Shown: piece by piece, positions 26,284 to 34,986 of the stretch
Layout: each line of letters starts with the position of its first letter
How positions within the stretch are numbered: position 1 is the stretch's first letter
Source of the DNA: Hyphomicrobiales bacterium
GTDB lineage: Bacteria > Pseudomonadota > Alphaproteobacteria > Rhizobiales > Rhizobiaceae
Length of the DNA stretch: 64,000 nucleotides
Assembly (NCBI GenBank): GCA_900470195.1
Contig: UEIJ01000002.1
Span: 62,001-126,000, forward strand
Reading direction: 5' to 3'
Notes under the pieces: generated by a model
What the model saw: the letters and a program-made list of their open reading frames with translations, nothing else
What the model was told of the DNA's origin: nothing
Databases searched by the model: none
Program-made: the position numbers and the translations under genes

Positions 26284-27402
26284 ATGCGTGTTACCCTAGA
26301 GCGATCGAACCTTCTCAAGTCTCTCAACCACGTCCACCGCGTCGTGGAGCGCCGCAACACGATACCGATTCTGTCGAACGTGCTTTTGCAGGCCGAGGGC
26401 GCAAGCCTCGCACTCAAGGCGACTGACCTTGATCTTGAGGTTAACGAAGCGACGGCCGCGATGGTGGAACAGGCTGGCGCCACCACGGTTCCGGCGCATC
26501 TCCTCTATGACATCGTCCGCAAGCTGCCGGATGGCGCGGAAGTCATGCTGTCGACCAACCCTGACGGCGGTTCCATGTCGGTCATTTCCGGCAAGTCGTC
26601 CTTCCGTCTGCAATGCCTGCCGCAATCCGATTTCCCGGAGCTGACCGCAGGTGCATTCACCCATTCCTTCCGCATCGAGGCGCAGGCGCTGAAGCGTCTC
26701 ATCGACCGTACGCAGTTTGCGATTTCGACGGAGGAAACCCGTTATTACCTCAACGGCATCTTCTTCCACGCCATCGAAAGCGACGGTGCCTTGAAGCTCC
26801 GCGCTGTCGCGACGGACGGTCACCGTCTGGCGCGCGCCGAACTGGAAGCACCGTCCGGCACGGAAGGCATGCCGGGCATCATCATCCCGCGCAAGACGGT
26901 TGCGGAACTGCAGAAACTGGTCGATGTGCCGGATGTGGTTGTCACCGTGGAACTGTCCGACGCCAAGATCCGCTTTACTGTTGGGTCGGTGGTTCTCACC
27001 TCGAAGCTGATTGACGGCACCTTCCCCGATTACCAGCGCGTCATTCCGTCCGGCAACGACAAGAAACTCACCATCGGGCGTCAGGAATTTGCGGCCTCGG
27101 TGGATCGCGTCTCGACCATTTCGAGCGAGCGTGGCCGTGCGGTCAAGCTTTCGATAGCCGATGGCCAGCTGACGCTGACCGTCAACAATCCTGATTCCGG
27201 CAGCGCCACGGATGAGCTGGCGGCGGACTACGACGCCGATCCGCTCGATATCGGTTTCAACTCGAAATATCTGCTCGACATTACCAGCCAGCTTTCGGGT
27301 TCCGATGCGGTCTTCATGCTGGCCGATGCCGGTTCTCCGACACTGGTGCGCGATACGGGCGACGATGACGTCCTTTACGTCCTCATGCCGATGCGTGTTT
27401 AA
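26284..27402 (+). CDS. dnaN: DNA polymerase III beta subunit (sliding clamp)
   Basis: This is the 372-residue ring-forming processivity factor of replication. It starts MRVTLERSNLLKSLNHVHRVVERRNTIPILSNVLL, the conserved N-terminus, and ends DVLYVLMPMRV, the usual VLMPMR(V/L) C-terminus. The three clamp domains fit the normal length. The open frame upstream (13 codons) has no ribosome site. It is followed by recF after 11 bp, in the usual dnaA-dnaN-recF order. Confidence 0.98.
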   Translation: MRVTLERSNLLKSLNHVHRVVERRNTIPILSNVLLQAEGASLALKATDLDLEVNEATAAMVEQAGATTVPAHLLYDIVRKLPDGAEVMLSTNPDGGSMSVISGKSSFRLQCLPQSDFPELTAGAFTHSFRIEAQALKRLIDRTQFAISTEETRYYLNGIFFHAIESDGALKLRAVATDGHRLARAELEAPSGTEGMPGIIIPRKTVAELQKLVDVPDVVVTVELSDAKIRFTVGSVVLTSKLIDGTFPDYQRVIPSGNDKKLTIGRQEFAASVDRVSTISSERGRAVKLSIADGQLTLTVNNPDSGSATDELAADYDADPLDIGFNSKYLLDITSQLSGSDAVFMLADAGSPTLVRDTGDDDVLYVLMPMRV

Positions 27403-27413
27403 AGAACGGACAA

Positions 27414-28568
27414 GTGAATACGCCTGAGCCTGATCAAAGCCGTCCGGATCGTGTCTCGATCCGGCGGCTTAAGCTTGTCAAGTTCCGCAATTATGCGGAA
27501 TTGTCGCTGCCGCTTGGCCCCGGTCATGTGGTGCTGACCGGCGAAAACGGTTCCGGCAAGACCAATCTGATCGAAGCGGTTTCGTTTCTGTCGCCGGGGC
27601 GCGGCCTGCGCCGCGCTGCTTATGACGATGTTGCACGCACCAATTCGCTCGACGGCTTTGCCATCCATGCCGCGCTCGACTGTATGATCTATGGCGAGGC
27701 TGAAATCGGCACCGGCACGGCAGGCGGCGGCGAGGGTGGCCGCAAGGTCCGCATCAACGGTATTGCCGCTTCCGGCGACGATCTGCTCGACTATGCGCGC
27801 ATTCTCTGGGTTGTGCCGTCGATGGATGGGCTGTTCACAGGCGGCGCTTCCGACAGGCGTCGTTTTCTGGACCGCATGGTGCTCGCCATCGATACTGCGC
27901 ATGGCAAGCGGGTGCTCGACTATGAAAAGGCGATGCGCAGCCGCAACCGTCTGCTGAATGACGGCAATAATGACAGCCAATGGCTGGATGCGATTGAAAG
28001 CCAGATGGCTGAACTGGGCACGGCCATTGCAGCCGCCCGCGCCGAAGCCATGCGCCTGATTGCGGCGATGATCGAACGGCTGCCCGCCGAAGGGCCATTT
28101 CCGAAAGCTGATTGTTTTCTGGAAGGGGCGCTGGAGCAGAGAATCAATGTCGAGGCGGCGCTTGATCTTGAGGAGGATTTCCGCCGCACCCTGCGCGATG
28201 GCCGCGCGCGCGACCGGGCAGCGGGCCGCACGCTGGAGGGCCCGCATCGCACCGATCTGATCGTTCAGCATCGCCCGAAGGCGATGCCCGCCGCGCTCTG
28301 TTCCACGGGCGAGCAGAAGGCATTGCTGATCGGTCTGGTGCTTGCCCATGCACGGCTGACGGCGGAGCTTTCCGGCATGGCTCCAATTCTCCTGCTCGAT
28401 GAAATCGCCGCGCATCTCGATACGGGACGCCGTGCAGCGCTGTTCGGCATTCTGGACGAACTTGGCGGGCAGGCTTTCATGACCGGCACCGATCGGGCGC
28501 TTTTTGAAGCGCTAGAAGGGGAGGCGCAGTTTTTCAACGTCTCGGCTGGCACGCTGACGCGGCTCTGA
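27414..28568 (+). CDS. recF: DNA replication and repair protein RecF
   Basis: RecF is a 384-residue SMC-like ATPase that helps load RecA at single-stranded gaps with RecO and RecR. Walker A is LTGENGSGKTNLIEAV, the ABC signature region is CSTGEQKALLIGLVLAHA, and Walker B/D-loop is PILLLDEIAAHLD. The start is GTG at 27414, 11 bp after dnaN. RecR is also in this window, at 46819-47424. Confidence 0.96.
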   Translation: MNTPEPDQSRPDRVSIRRLKLVKFRNYAELSLPLGPGHVVLTGENGSGKTNLIEAVSFLSPGRGLRRAAYDDVARTNSLDGFAIHAALDCMIYGEAEIGTGTAGGGEGGRKVRINGIAASGDDLLDYARILWVVPSMDGLFTGGASDRRRFLDRMVLAIDTAHGKRVLDYEKAMRSRNRLLNDGNNDSQWLDAIESQMAELGTAIAAARAEAMRLIAAMIERLPAEGPFPKADCFLEGALEQRINVEAALDLEEDFRRTLRDGRARDRAAGRTLEGPHRTDLIVQHRPKAMPAALCSTGEQKALLIGLVLAHARLTAELSGMAPILLLDEIAAHLDTGRRAALFGILDELGGQAFMTGTDRALFEALEGEAQFFNVSAGTLTRL

Positions 28569-28618
28569 GGCAAAATAGCCGCTGACAGCGCGACGGGAGA
28601 GGCATATGTTCGGCCATC

Positions 28619-29389
28619 ATGAACGCATCATCGAAGCCCTTTTCGTCTGAAGAACTTGAACGTTATGCGCGCCATATCGTGCTGCCGGAAGTCGGGGGGC
28701 CGGGCCAGCAGAAGCTGAACGCCGCCCGTGTGCTGGTCGTCGGCGCAGGCGGCCTTGGCGCGCCTGTCCTGCAATATCTGGCGGCTGTCGGCGTCGGCAC
28801 ACTCGGCATCGTCGATAATGACACGGTTTCGTTGTCGAACCTGCAACGTCAGGTCATTCACGATACGCAAAGTGTCGGCCAGCCGAAGGTGGCAAGCGCG
28901 CTTGCCTCCATTGCTGGCATCAATCCGCATGTGAAGGTCGAGGGACACCAGCTCCGCCTCGATGCGGACAATGCCGAGGCCTTGATCGGCAATTATGACA
29001 TTGTGGTGGATGGTTCCGACAATTTCGCCACGCGCTATATTCTGGCCGATGCCGCTGCCAAAGTCGGTCGCCCGCTGGTGACCGGCGCGATGGGCCGTTT
29101 CGATGGCACGGTCACGGTGCTCATGCCCTACACAACCAGCGCCGACGGCACACCGAACCCGTCCTATCGCGATCTCTTTCCTGAAGCGCCGCCGCCGGGA
29201 ACCGTGCCGACCTGTGCCGAAGCCGGAGTGCTGGGCGTCCTGCCGGGTGTGATCGGCAGCTTGCAGGCGATGGAAGTCATCAAGCTCATCACCGGCATCG
29301 GCGAGCCGCTGGTCGGTCGACTGCTGCTCTATAATGCGCTCAATGTCCGCTTCGAGACCATTCGCTACAAGGCGCGCAAGAAGGGCTGA
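28619..29389 (+). CDS. MoeB/ThiF-like adenylyltransferase lacking zinc cysteines
   Basis: This 256-residue E1-like enzyme is predicted to adenylate the C-terminal glycine of a sulfur-carrier protein such as MoaD or ThiS. The nucleotide motif is VLVVGAGGLGAPVLQYL, followed by DNDTVSLSNLQRQV and DGSDNFATRY. The cysteine in TVPTCAEAGVLG is the only one in the protein. The two CxxC pairs that bind zinc in E. coli MoeB are absent: the place of CYRCLFP reads SYRDLFPEAP. No rhodanese domain is present. It ends 2 bp before the aconitase-X gene. Confidence 0.88.
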   Translation: MNASSKPFSSEELERYARHIVLPEVGGPGQQKLNAARVLVVGAGGLGAPVLQYLAAVGVGTLGIVDNDTVSLSNLQRQVIHDTQSVGQPKVASALASIAGINPHVKVEGHQLRLDADNAEALIGNYDIVVDGSDNFATRYILADAAAKVGRPLVTGAMGRFDGTVTVLMPYTTSADGTPNPSYRDLFPEAPPPGTVPTCAEAGVLGVLPGVIGSLQAMEVIKLITGIGEPLVGRLLLYNALNVRFETIRYKARKKG

Positions 29390-29391
29390 AT

Positions 29392-30651
29392 ATGGCACTG
29401 ACATTAACCGATGAAGAGCGCTCGATAGCCGCCGGCGATCAGGGGGAAGGCGCTGCGATGGCCATGCGCATCGTGGCCGACACTGCGCGATTGATGGGCG
29501 CGCCGCGCCTTATCCCGGTCGCATCGGCGCATATCGACGGCGCGCTTTACCACGGCGACAGCGGAACGCTTTTTGCCGAGAAACTCGTCGAGGGCGGTGC
29601 GAAGGTCAAAATTCGTTCGACGCTCAATGTCGGTTCCATCGACCTGACCGGCTGTTCGCGCAATCTTTTGCCGGCTCATGAAGCAGGAATGGCGAAGCGT
29701 ATGATGCGCGCCTATATCAAGCTCGGCTGCGAGCCGACATGGACCTGCGCGCCTTATCAGGCCGGGCACAGGCCAGTAAAGGGAACCGATGTTGCGTGGG
29801 GGGAATCCAACGCGGTCGTCTTCTGCAATTCGGTTCTGGGCGCACGCACCAATCGCTATGGCGATTTTCTCGATATTGCCTGCGCCATCGCAGGACGCGC
29901 GCCGGATTATGGCCTCCATCGCGTCGAAAACCGCCGCGCTACGGTGGTCATCGATATTTCGACGCTCGATCCTGTCTTCCTGTCTTCGGAGGTGGCGTGG
30001 CCCATTCTCGGCAATCTGTTCGGCCGCAGCGTGGGAACGAATATCGGTGTCGTCGCGGGCAGTCCCGTTCATCCCGACGAAGACGATCTCAAGGCATTCG
30101 GTGCGGCCTCCGCATCGGTGGGGGCTGTCGGTCTGTTCCATGTGGCGGGCGTGACGCCGGAAGCGCCCGACCTTGAAACGGCCTTGCAGCATCAGGAGCC
30201 GGAAGGTGTCATTCGGGTCACGCGAGACATGATCGAGATGACGCGCAAGCGGCTTTCGACGGTCGAGCGGGTGGACCATATCGATGCGGTCGCCATCGGC
30301 AGTCCGCATCTTTCGATAACGGAATTCGACCGCCTGGAGCGCGCCATAGCGGAACGCAAGCTTGCAGTACCGCTTTATGCCTGTACGGGCCGCCATGCGC
30401 TGATCGAACTGGAGAAGAACGGGCGCAGGCAGGCGCTGGAAAAGGCAGGCGTCGTCATCGTCGCCGATACATGCGTGGTGGTGACGCCCATTTTGCCAGC
30501 TAAGGATGATGCCGTTTTGATGACCAACTCCGGCAAGTTCGCCCATTATGCGCCCGGCAATACCGGCTATGGCGTGCTTTACGGCTCGCTGGAGGAGTGT
30601 GTGGAAAGTGCCGTCGCGGGCAGGCCGGTTTTCGGAAAGCAGGCAGCATGA
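29392..30651 (+). CDS. Aconitase X large (catalytic) subunit
   Basis: This 419-residue protein of the AcnX family is cytoplasmic. Two-subunit bacterial AcnX enzymes studied so far act as cis-3-hydroxy-L-proline dehydratases, so that is the leading guess here. Visible family features include SAHIDGALYHGDSG, the cysteine segments DLTGCSRNLLP, CTGRHALIEL and VADTCVVVTPILP, and MTNSGKFAHYAPGNTG near the C-terminus. The ATG follows the MoeB-like stop by 2 bases, and its stop overlaps the small-subunit start (ATGA), so the subunits are coupled. No proline or hydroxyproline transporter is adjacent. Confidence 0.85.
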   Translation: MALTLTDEERSIAAGDQGEGAAMAMRIVADTARLMGAPRLIPVASAHIDGALYHGDSGTLFAEKLVEGGAKVKIRSTLNVGSIDLTGCSRNLLPAHEAGMAKRMMRAYIKLGCEPTWTCAPYQAGHRPVKGTDVAWGESNAVVFCNSVLGARTNRYGDFLDIACAIAGRAPDYGLHRVENRRATVVIDISTLDPVFLSSEVAWPILGNLFGRSVGTNIGVVAGSPVHPDEDDLKAFGAASASVGAVGLFHVAGVTPEAPDLETALQHQEPEGVIRVTRDMIEMTRKRLSTVERVDHIDAVAIGSPHLSITEFDRLERAIAERKLAVPLYACTGRHALIELEKNGRRQALEKAGVVIVADTCVVVTPILPAKDDAVLMTNSGKFAHYAPGNTGYGVLYGSLEECVESAVAGRPVFGKQAA

Positions 30652-31064
30652 GTGTGGGAAAGAGTTCTGTGCTCGTTGCGGGCAAGGACGCTGAGGCGCA
30701 AGCGCTGGTTCTCTCCGCTCCGATCAGTTTCTGGGGCGGTGTCGATCCGAAGAGCGGCCGCATTGCCGATGTGCGTCATCCGGAACATGGGCAAAGCATC
30801 GCCGGGCGCGTGTTGTGCCTGCCGGGAACCATCGGTTCGTCGTCAGCCGCCGCCGTGCTTCTGGAACTGGTCCATAGCGGCCACGCGCCCGCGGCCATCA
30901 TCCTGCACGAACCGGACGCCATTCTGCTTCTCGGCCTCATCGTCGCCCGTGAAATGGGCCATGACGTGCCGATAGCCGTTGAGCTCGACCGCGGAGCGCA
31001 AAGGCAACTCGCCGGCCATCGGGTGACGGTCGGCGAGGATGGGGCGATTGGTATCGCTGCCTGA
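30648..31064 (+). CDS. Aconitase X small (swivel) subunit
   Basis: This 138-residue swivelling domain protein (formerly DUF126) pairs with the preceding large subunit. The fold is seen in APISFWGGVDPKSGRIADVRHPEHGQSIAGRVLCLPGTIGSSSAAAVLLEL, whose SSS stretch is the substrate-binding loop of the family. ATG at 30648 overlaps the large-subunit TGA. In archaea and some bacteria the two are fused; here they are separate. Confidence 0.87.
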   Translation: MSVGKSSVLVAGKDAEAQALVLSAPISFWGGVDPKSGRIADVRHPEHGQSIAGRVLCLPGTIGSSSAAAVLLELVHSGHAPAAIILHEPDAILLLGLIVAREMGHDVPIAVELDRGAQRQLAGHRVTVGEDGAIGIAA

Positions 31065-31131
31065 ACCAGCGTAGTTCGGGTCGAGCCTATTGACGCTTTT
31101 TCAGCTTCTTTTTCGCTGCCACCACGCTTCC

Positions 31132-31237
31132 CCCTCATCCTGAGCCTGTCGAAGGACGAGGGCGGGCGCTGTGCGTTTTCCCTCAGCCCTTCGAGACGCC
31201 TCCTTCGACAAGCTCAGGAGGCTCCTCAGGATGAGGG
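31132..31237. repeat. Dispersed palindromic element (about 106 bp)
   Basis: The outer arms CCCTCATCCTGAG and CTCAGGATGAGGG are perfect inverted repeats. The interior contains further complementary words (CCTGTCGAAGGA / TCCTTCGACAAG). Elements with this sequence type are widely scattered in alphaproteobacterial intergenic DNA, from general knowledge. It sits between the aconitase-X operon and the convergent ghrA-like gene and may act as a terminator. Confidence 0.8.
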
Positions 31238-31259
31238 AAAAGAGACTGCATGCGCGGCT

Positions 31260-32216
31260 CTAATATTGCGTGTTACGGTCCACGACGTGTTCCAGCGTCC
31301 CGTCGCGCTCGAAGGCTTCAATCTGCCGGATGATCTGTGGCACAAGGGCGGTGGCGGATGAGCTTGCCGCCGCATGAGGCGTGATCGTCACGCGCGGATG
31401 ATCCCAAAGCGGGCTGCTGGTCGGCAACGGTTCCTGCGTGAACACGTCAAGCGAGGCTGCCGAAAGAAGGCCACGATCAAGTGCTGCCAGAATATCCGCC
31501 TCATTCTGCAATCCGCCGCGTCCTGCATTGATCAGCACCGGCGCACCGAGCGGCCCGTCGCTCTTCAGTTGCGCGAACATCGACATGGAGAGAATGCCCT
31601 TTGTGTCGGGCGTCAGCGGCAGGAGGCAGACGAAGATATCGGCTGTCTTGAGGAATTTCCCAAAGCCGTCCTTGCCGTGATAGGTCTGTACGCCGTCGAT
31701 TTCCTGCGGACGGCGGCTCCAGCCGGTGACATTGAAGCCAAGCGTTGTGAGTTTTTCAGCCGCATCGCGACCGAGCACGCCAAGACCCATGATTCCGACC
31801 GTCACCTCATGCGCGGCTGGCTGGCGGCGATCCTCATGCCAGACATGATTCTGCTGCTGCTTGCGATAGCGCTGTCCGAGGCGGTGGTGATCCAGCACCT
31901 GCCAGACGACATATTCCGTCATGCGCATGGTGAGGTCGTCGGAGATGATGCGCACCAGCGGTACATCGGGAATTTGGTCATCGCGGAAGACGTGATCGAC
32001 GCCTGCGCCCAGTGAGAAGATGACCTTCAGATTGGGCAGGTTCGCAAGCGAACCGGGCTTTTGTTTCCACACGAGCGCATATTTGATGGAAGGATCGTTC
32101 TCGGCGCGGTCCGTCACCACCGGACGATCCGGCGCATGATCCCGAAACGTCTTCAGCCAGATTTCCGGGTCCCAGTCGGTGATCGCGAGAAGAATATTAC
32201 CCTTGGTTTCGCTCAT
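31260..32216 (-). CDS. ghrA: Glyoxylate/hydroxypyruvate reductase A-like enzyme
   Basis: This 318-residue D-2-hydroxyacid dehydrogenase of the GhrA branch reduces glyoxylate and hydroxypyruvate with NADPH. The Rossmann motif is VGIMGLGVLGRDAAEKL. Catalytic residues are Arg in INAGRGGLQNE, Glu in FTQEPLP and His in TPHAAA. It is the last gene of the yej operon; its ATG overlaps the yejF stop by 4 bases. A metabolic gene tightly coupled to a peptide transporter is unexpected, and the functional link is unknown. Confidence 0.88.
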   Translation of the reverse strand: MSETKGNILLAITDWDPEIWLKTFRDHAPDRPVVTDRAENDPSIKYALVWKQKPGSLANLPNLKVIFSLGAGVDHVFRDDQIPDVPLVRIISDDLTMRMTEYVVWQVLDHHRLGQRYRKQQQNHVWHEDRRQPAAHEVTVGIMGLGVLGRDAAEKLTTLGFNVTGWSRRPQEIDGVQTYHGKDGFGKFLKTADIFVCLLPLTPDTKGILSMSMFAQLKSDGPLGAPVLINAGRGGLQNEADILAALDRGLLSAASLDVFTQEPLPTSSPLWDHPRVTITPHAAASSSATALVPQIIRQIEAFERDGTLEHVVDRNTQY

Positions 32217-33853
32217 TGTCTCACTCCCCCTTCGGTCGCCTCCATGTGGAAAGCGGCTGCCATCAGTGCCTTGGTGTACTCGGTCTGCGGATTGGCAAAA
32301 ACATCCTTTGCCGCGCCATATTCCACCGCCTTGCCGTTGCGCATCACCAGCACATCATTTGCCAGTGCTCGCACCACTTTCAAATCGTGACTTATGAAAA
32401 GATAGGCGAGATCGTGCTTCTTCTGCAATGCGCGCAGCAGATCGACCACCTGCGCCTGCACGCTCATGTCGAGCGCGGAGGTAGGCTCGTCCAGCATGAC
32501 GAATTTCGGGTTCAGCACCATGGCGCGCGCAATGGCGATGCGCTGGCGCTGGCCGCCGGAAAATTCGTGCGGATAGCGGAAGCGGGTTTCAGGATCGAGA
32601 TTGACCTCTTTGAGCGCCGCCACCACCCGCTCGTCGCGATCGTCGGCTGAAAGCTTCGGCTCGTGCACGAGAAGCCCTTCGGCGATGATGTCGGCGATGG
32701 TCATGCGCGGTGACAGCGAGCCGAACGGGTCCTGAAATACGATCTGCATTTCGCGGCGCAGCGGGCGCATGTCCTTGAAGCTGAACTTGGCGATGTCGCG
32801 CCCGTCGAAATTGATCTCGCCCTTGGAGGAGATCATGCGCGAAAGCGCCAGGCCAAGCGTCGTCTTGCCGGAACCCGATTCGCCCACGACACCGAGCGTC
32901 TGGCCAGCGCGCAAGTTCACATCAATGCCGTCCACCGCCTTCACATGGTCGACGGTCTTGCGCATGAAACCCTTCTTGATCGGGAACCAGACGCGAATGT
33001 CCTTGCCTTCCATCACCGTCCTGGCGGCGGGATCGGCAGCGGGCGGCTCGCCCTTCGGTTCGGCGGCAAGCAGGTGCCTGGTGTAAGGATGCTGCGGGTT
33101 CTCGAAAATATCCCGGGTCGGTCCGGTCTCGACGATCTTGCCCTTGCTCATCACGCAGACCCTGTCGGCGATCTTGCGCACGATGCCGAGATCGTGGGTG
33201 ATGAAGAGCATCGACATGCCCTGCGCGGCTTTCAATTCGGCGAGCAGCTTCAATATCTGCGCCTGCACGGTGACGTCGAGCGCGGTGGTCGGCTCGTCGG
33301 CAATCAGCAGCTTCGGCTTGTTGGCAAGCGCCATGGCGATCATGACGCGCTGGCGCTGCCCGCCGGAAAGCTGGTGCGGGAAGGCGGACAGGCGCTTTTC
33401 CGGTTCGCGGATGCCGACTTCATGGAGAAGCTCCAGCGTTCGCGCCCGTGCCTGGGCATCGCCCATGCCCTGATGCATTTTCAGGATTTCGCCGATCTGC
33501 CGTTCCACGCTGTGCAGCGGATTGAGCGACGTCATCGGCTCCTGAAAGATCATGGTGATGTCGTTGCCGCGCACACGGCGCAGTTCGGGCTCCGAGGACT
33601 TCATCAGGTCCTTGCCGTTGAAAAGGATTTCACCGGAAGGATGGCTGGCTGACGGATAGGGCAGCAGCTTCAGGACGGACAGGGCCGAAACGGATTTGCC
33701 TGAACCCGATTCGCCCACGAGTGCTACCGTTTCACCTTCGGCGATGTCGAAGGACACGCGGTCGACGGAAACGCGCTCTTCGCCATTCTGGCGGAATGCG
33801 ACGGACAAATCGCGGACGGACAGCAGTATGTTGTTCATTGATCCGCTGCTCAT
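32213..33853 (-). CDS. yejF: Peptide ABC transporter ATP-binding protein YejF (two domains)
   Basis: This 546-residue protein contains two full ABC ATPase domains in tandem, as in YejF. The first has LVGESGSGKSVSAL, LSGGQRQRVMIAM and LLIADEPTTALD. The second has VVGESGSGKTTLGL, FSGGQRQRIAIAR and FVMLDEPTSALD. It energises uptake of oligopeptides or antimicrobial peptides through YejB/YejE. The open frame runs further upstream, but the ATG at 33851-33853 overlaps the yejE stop by 4 bases, so I take it as the start. Confidence 0.95.
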   Translation of the reverse strand: MSSGSMNNILLSVRDLSVAFRQNGEERVSVDRVSFDIAEGETVALVGESGSGKSVSALSVLKLLPYPSASHPSGEILFNGKDLMKSSEPELRRVRGNDITMIFQEPMTSLNPLHSVERQIGEILKMHQGMGDAQARARTLELLHEVGIREPEKRLSAFPHQLSGGQRQRVMIAMALANKPKLLIADEPTTALDVTVQAQILKLLAELKAAQGMSMLFITHDLGIVRKIADRVCVMSKGKIVETGPTRDIFENPQHPYTRHLLAAEPKGEPPAADPAARTVMEGKDIRVWFPIKKGFMRKTVDHVKAVDGIDVNLRAGQTLGVVGESGSGKTTLGLALSRMISSKGEINFDGRDIAKFSFKDMRPLRREMQIVFQDPFGSLSPRMTIADIIAEGLLVHEPKLSADDRDERVVAALKEVNLDPETRFRYPHEFSGGQRQRIAIARAMVLNPKFVMLDEPTSALDMSVQAQVVDLLRALQKKHDLAYLFISHDLKVVRALANDVLVMRNGKAVEYGAAKDVFANPQTEYTKALMAAAFHMEATEGGVRQ

Positions 33854-34986
33854 TGAAATGCCTTTCGCGGATCGAAGGCGTCGCGTGTTGCCTCGCCGAT
33901 GAAGATCAGAAGCGACAGCATCAGCGAGATGACCACGAAGCCGGTAATACCGAGCCACGGCGCTTGCAGATTGTTTTTGCCCTGGGCAAGAAGTTCGCCC
34001 AGCGAGGCCGATCCGGGCGGCAGACCGAAGCCCAGGAAGTCGAGCGAGGTGAGCGTGGTGATCGAGCCGTTGAGGATGAAAGGCAGGAAGGTCAGTGTCG
34101 CAACCATGGCGTTGGGCAGGAGATGCCGCCACATGATGGTGCCATTCTTCACGCCGAGCGCGCGCGCCGCATTCACATATTCGAAGTTTCGCGCCCGCAA
34201 AAATTCCGCGCGCACGACGCCGACGAACGCCACCCATGAAAACAGAAGCATGATGCCGAGAAGCACCCAGAAGCCGGGTGGTAATATCGCAGCGATAATC
34301 AGCAACAGGTAGAGAACCGGGATCGAGGACCAGATTTCAATGAAGCGCTGGAACAGAAGATCGACCCAGCCGCCGAAATAGCCCTGAACAGCACCCGCCG
34401 TCACGCCGATGATGGCGGAGAAGAAGGTGAGGATGAGGCCGAACAGCACCGAAATGCGGAAACCGTAGAGGGCGCGCGCAAAGACATCGCGCGCCTGATC
34501 GTCGGTGCCGAGCAGATTGAAATTGCCGAAGCGGCAATTCGGGTCTTCCACGCCTTGCGGGTAGCGCTGGCAGCGCTCTTCCGCCGAATAGAGCCAGAAT
34601 GGCCTTGAAGGCGCGGCCTCTGGTATCTCGTTGTTCACGGTGTTGTAGGAATAGCGGATCGGCGGCCAGATGGCCCAGCCATTATTGTTGATCTCATCCT
34701 GTATCACCGGGTCGCGATAATCGGTGACGGCATAAAAGCCGCCGAATTTTTCTTCCGGATAGTCCACGAAAACCGGCATCAGCAGCTCGCCTTTATAGGA
34801 AACGAGGATGGGCCGGTCATTGGCGATGAACTCTGAGCAAAGTGCTGCGACAAGCAGGAACAGGAAGATCCACAGCGACCAGTAACCGCGCTTGTTGGCC
34901 TTGAAATTCTGCCAGCGGCGCTTGTTGAGCGGCGACAGAAACGGGCGTTTTACTGGCTTTGCGGTGGCGAGGGTGGTGTCGGTCAT
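33850..34986 (-). CDS. yejE: Peptide ABC transporter permease YejE
   Basis: This 378-residue inner-membrane permease of the OppC/DppC class has an N-terminal cytoplasmic tail, a first helix (SLWIFLFLLVAALCSEFI) and a long periplasmic insertion (residues about 60-160) typical of YejE. The EAA loop is VNAARALGVKNGTIMWRHLLPNA. The ATG at 34984-34986 shares a TGATG junction with the yejB stop; a GTG 3 bases earlier is possible. GGAGG lies 8 bases before the ATG. Confidence 0.95.
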   Translation of the reverse strand: MTDTTLATAKPVKRPFLSPLNKRRWQNFKANKRGYWSLWIFLFLLVAALCSEFIANDRPILVSYKGELLMPVFVDYPEEKFGGFYAVTDYRDPVIQDEINNNGWAIWPPIRYSYNTVNNEIPEAAPSRPFWLYSAEERCQRYPQGVEDPNCRFGNFNLLGTDDQARDVFARALYGFRISVLFGLILTFFSAIIGVTAGAVQGYFGGWVDLLFQRFIEIWSSIPVLYLLLIIAAILPPGFWVLLGIMLLFSWVAFVGVVRAEFLRARNFEYVNAARALGVKNGTIMWRHLLPNAMVATLTFLPFILNGSITTLTSLDFLGFGLPPGSASLGELLAQGKNNLQAPWLGITGFVVISLMLSLLIFIGEATRDAFDPRKAFQ

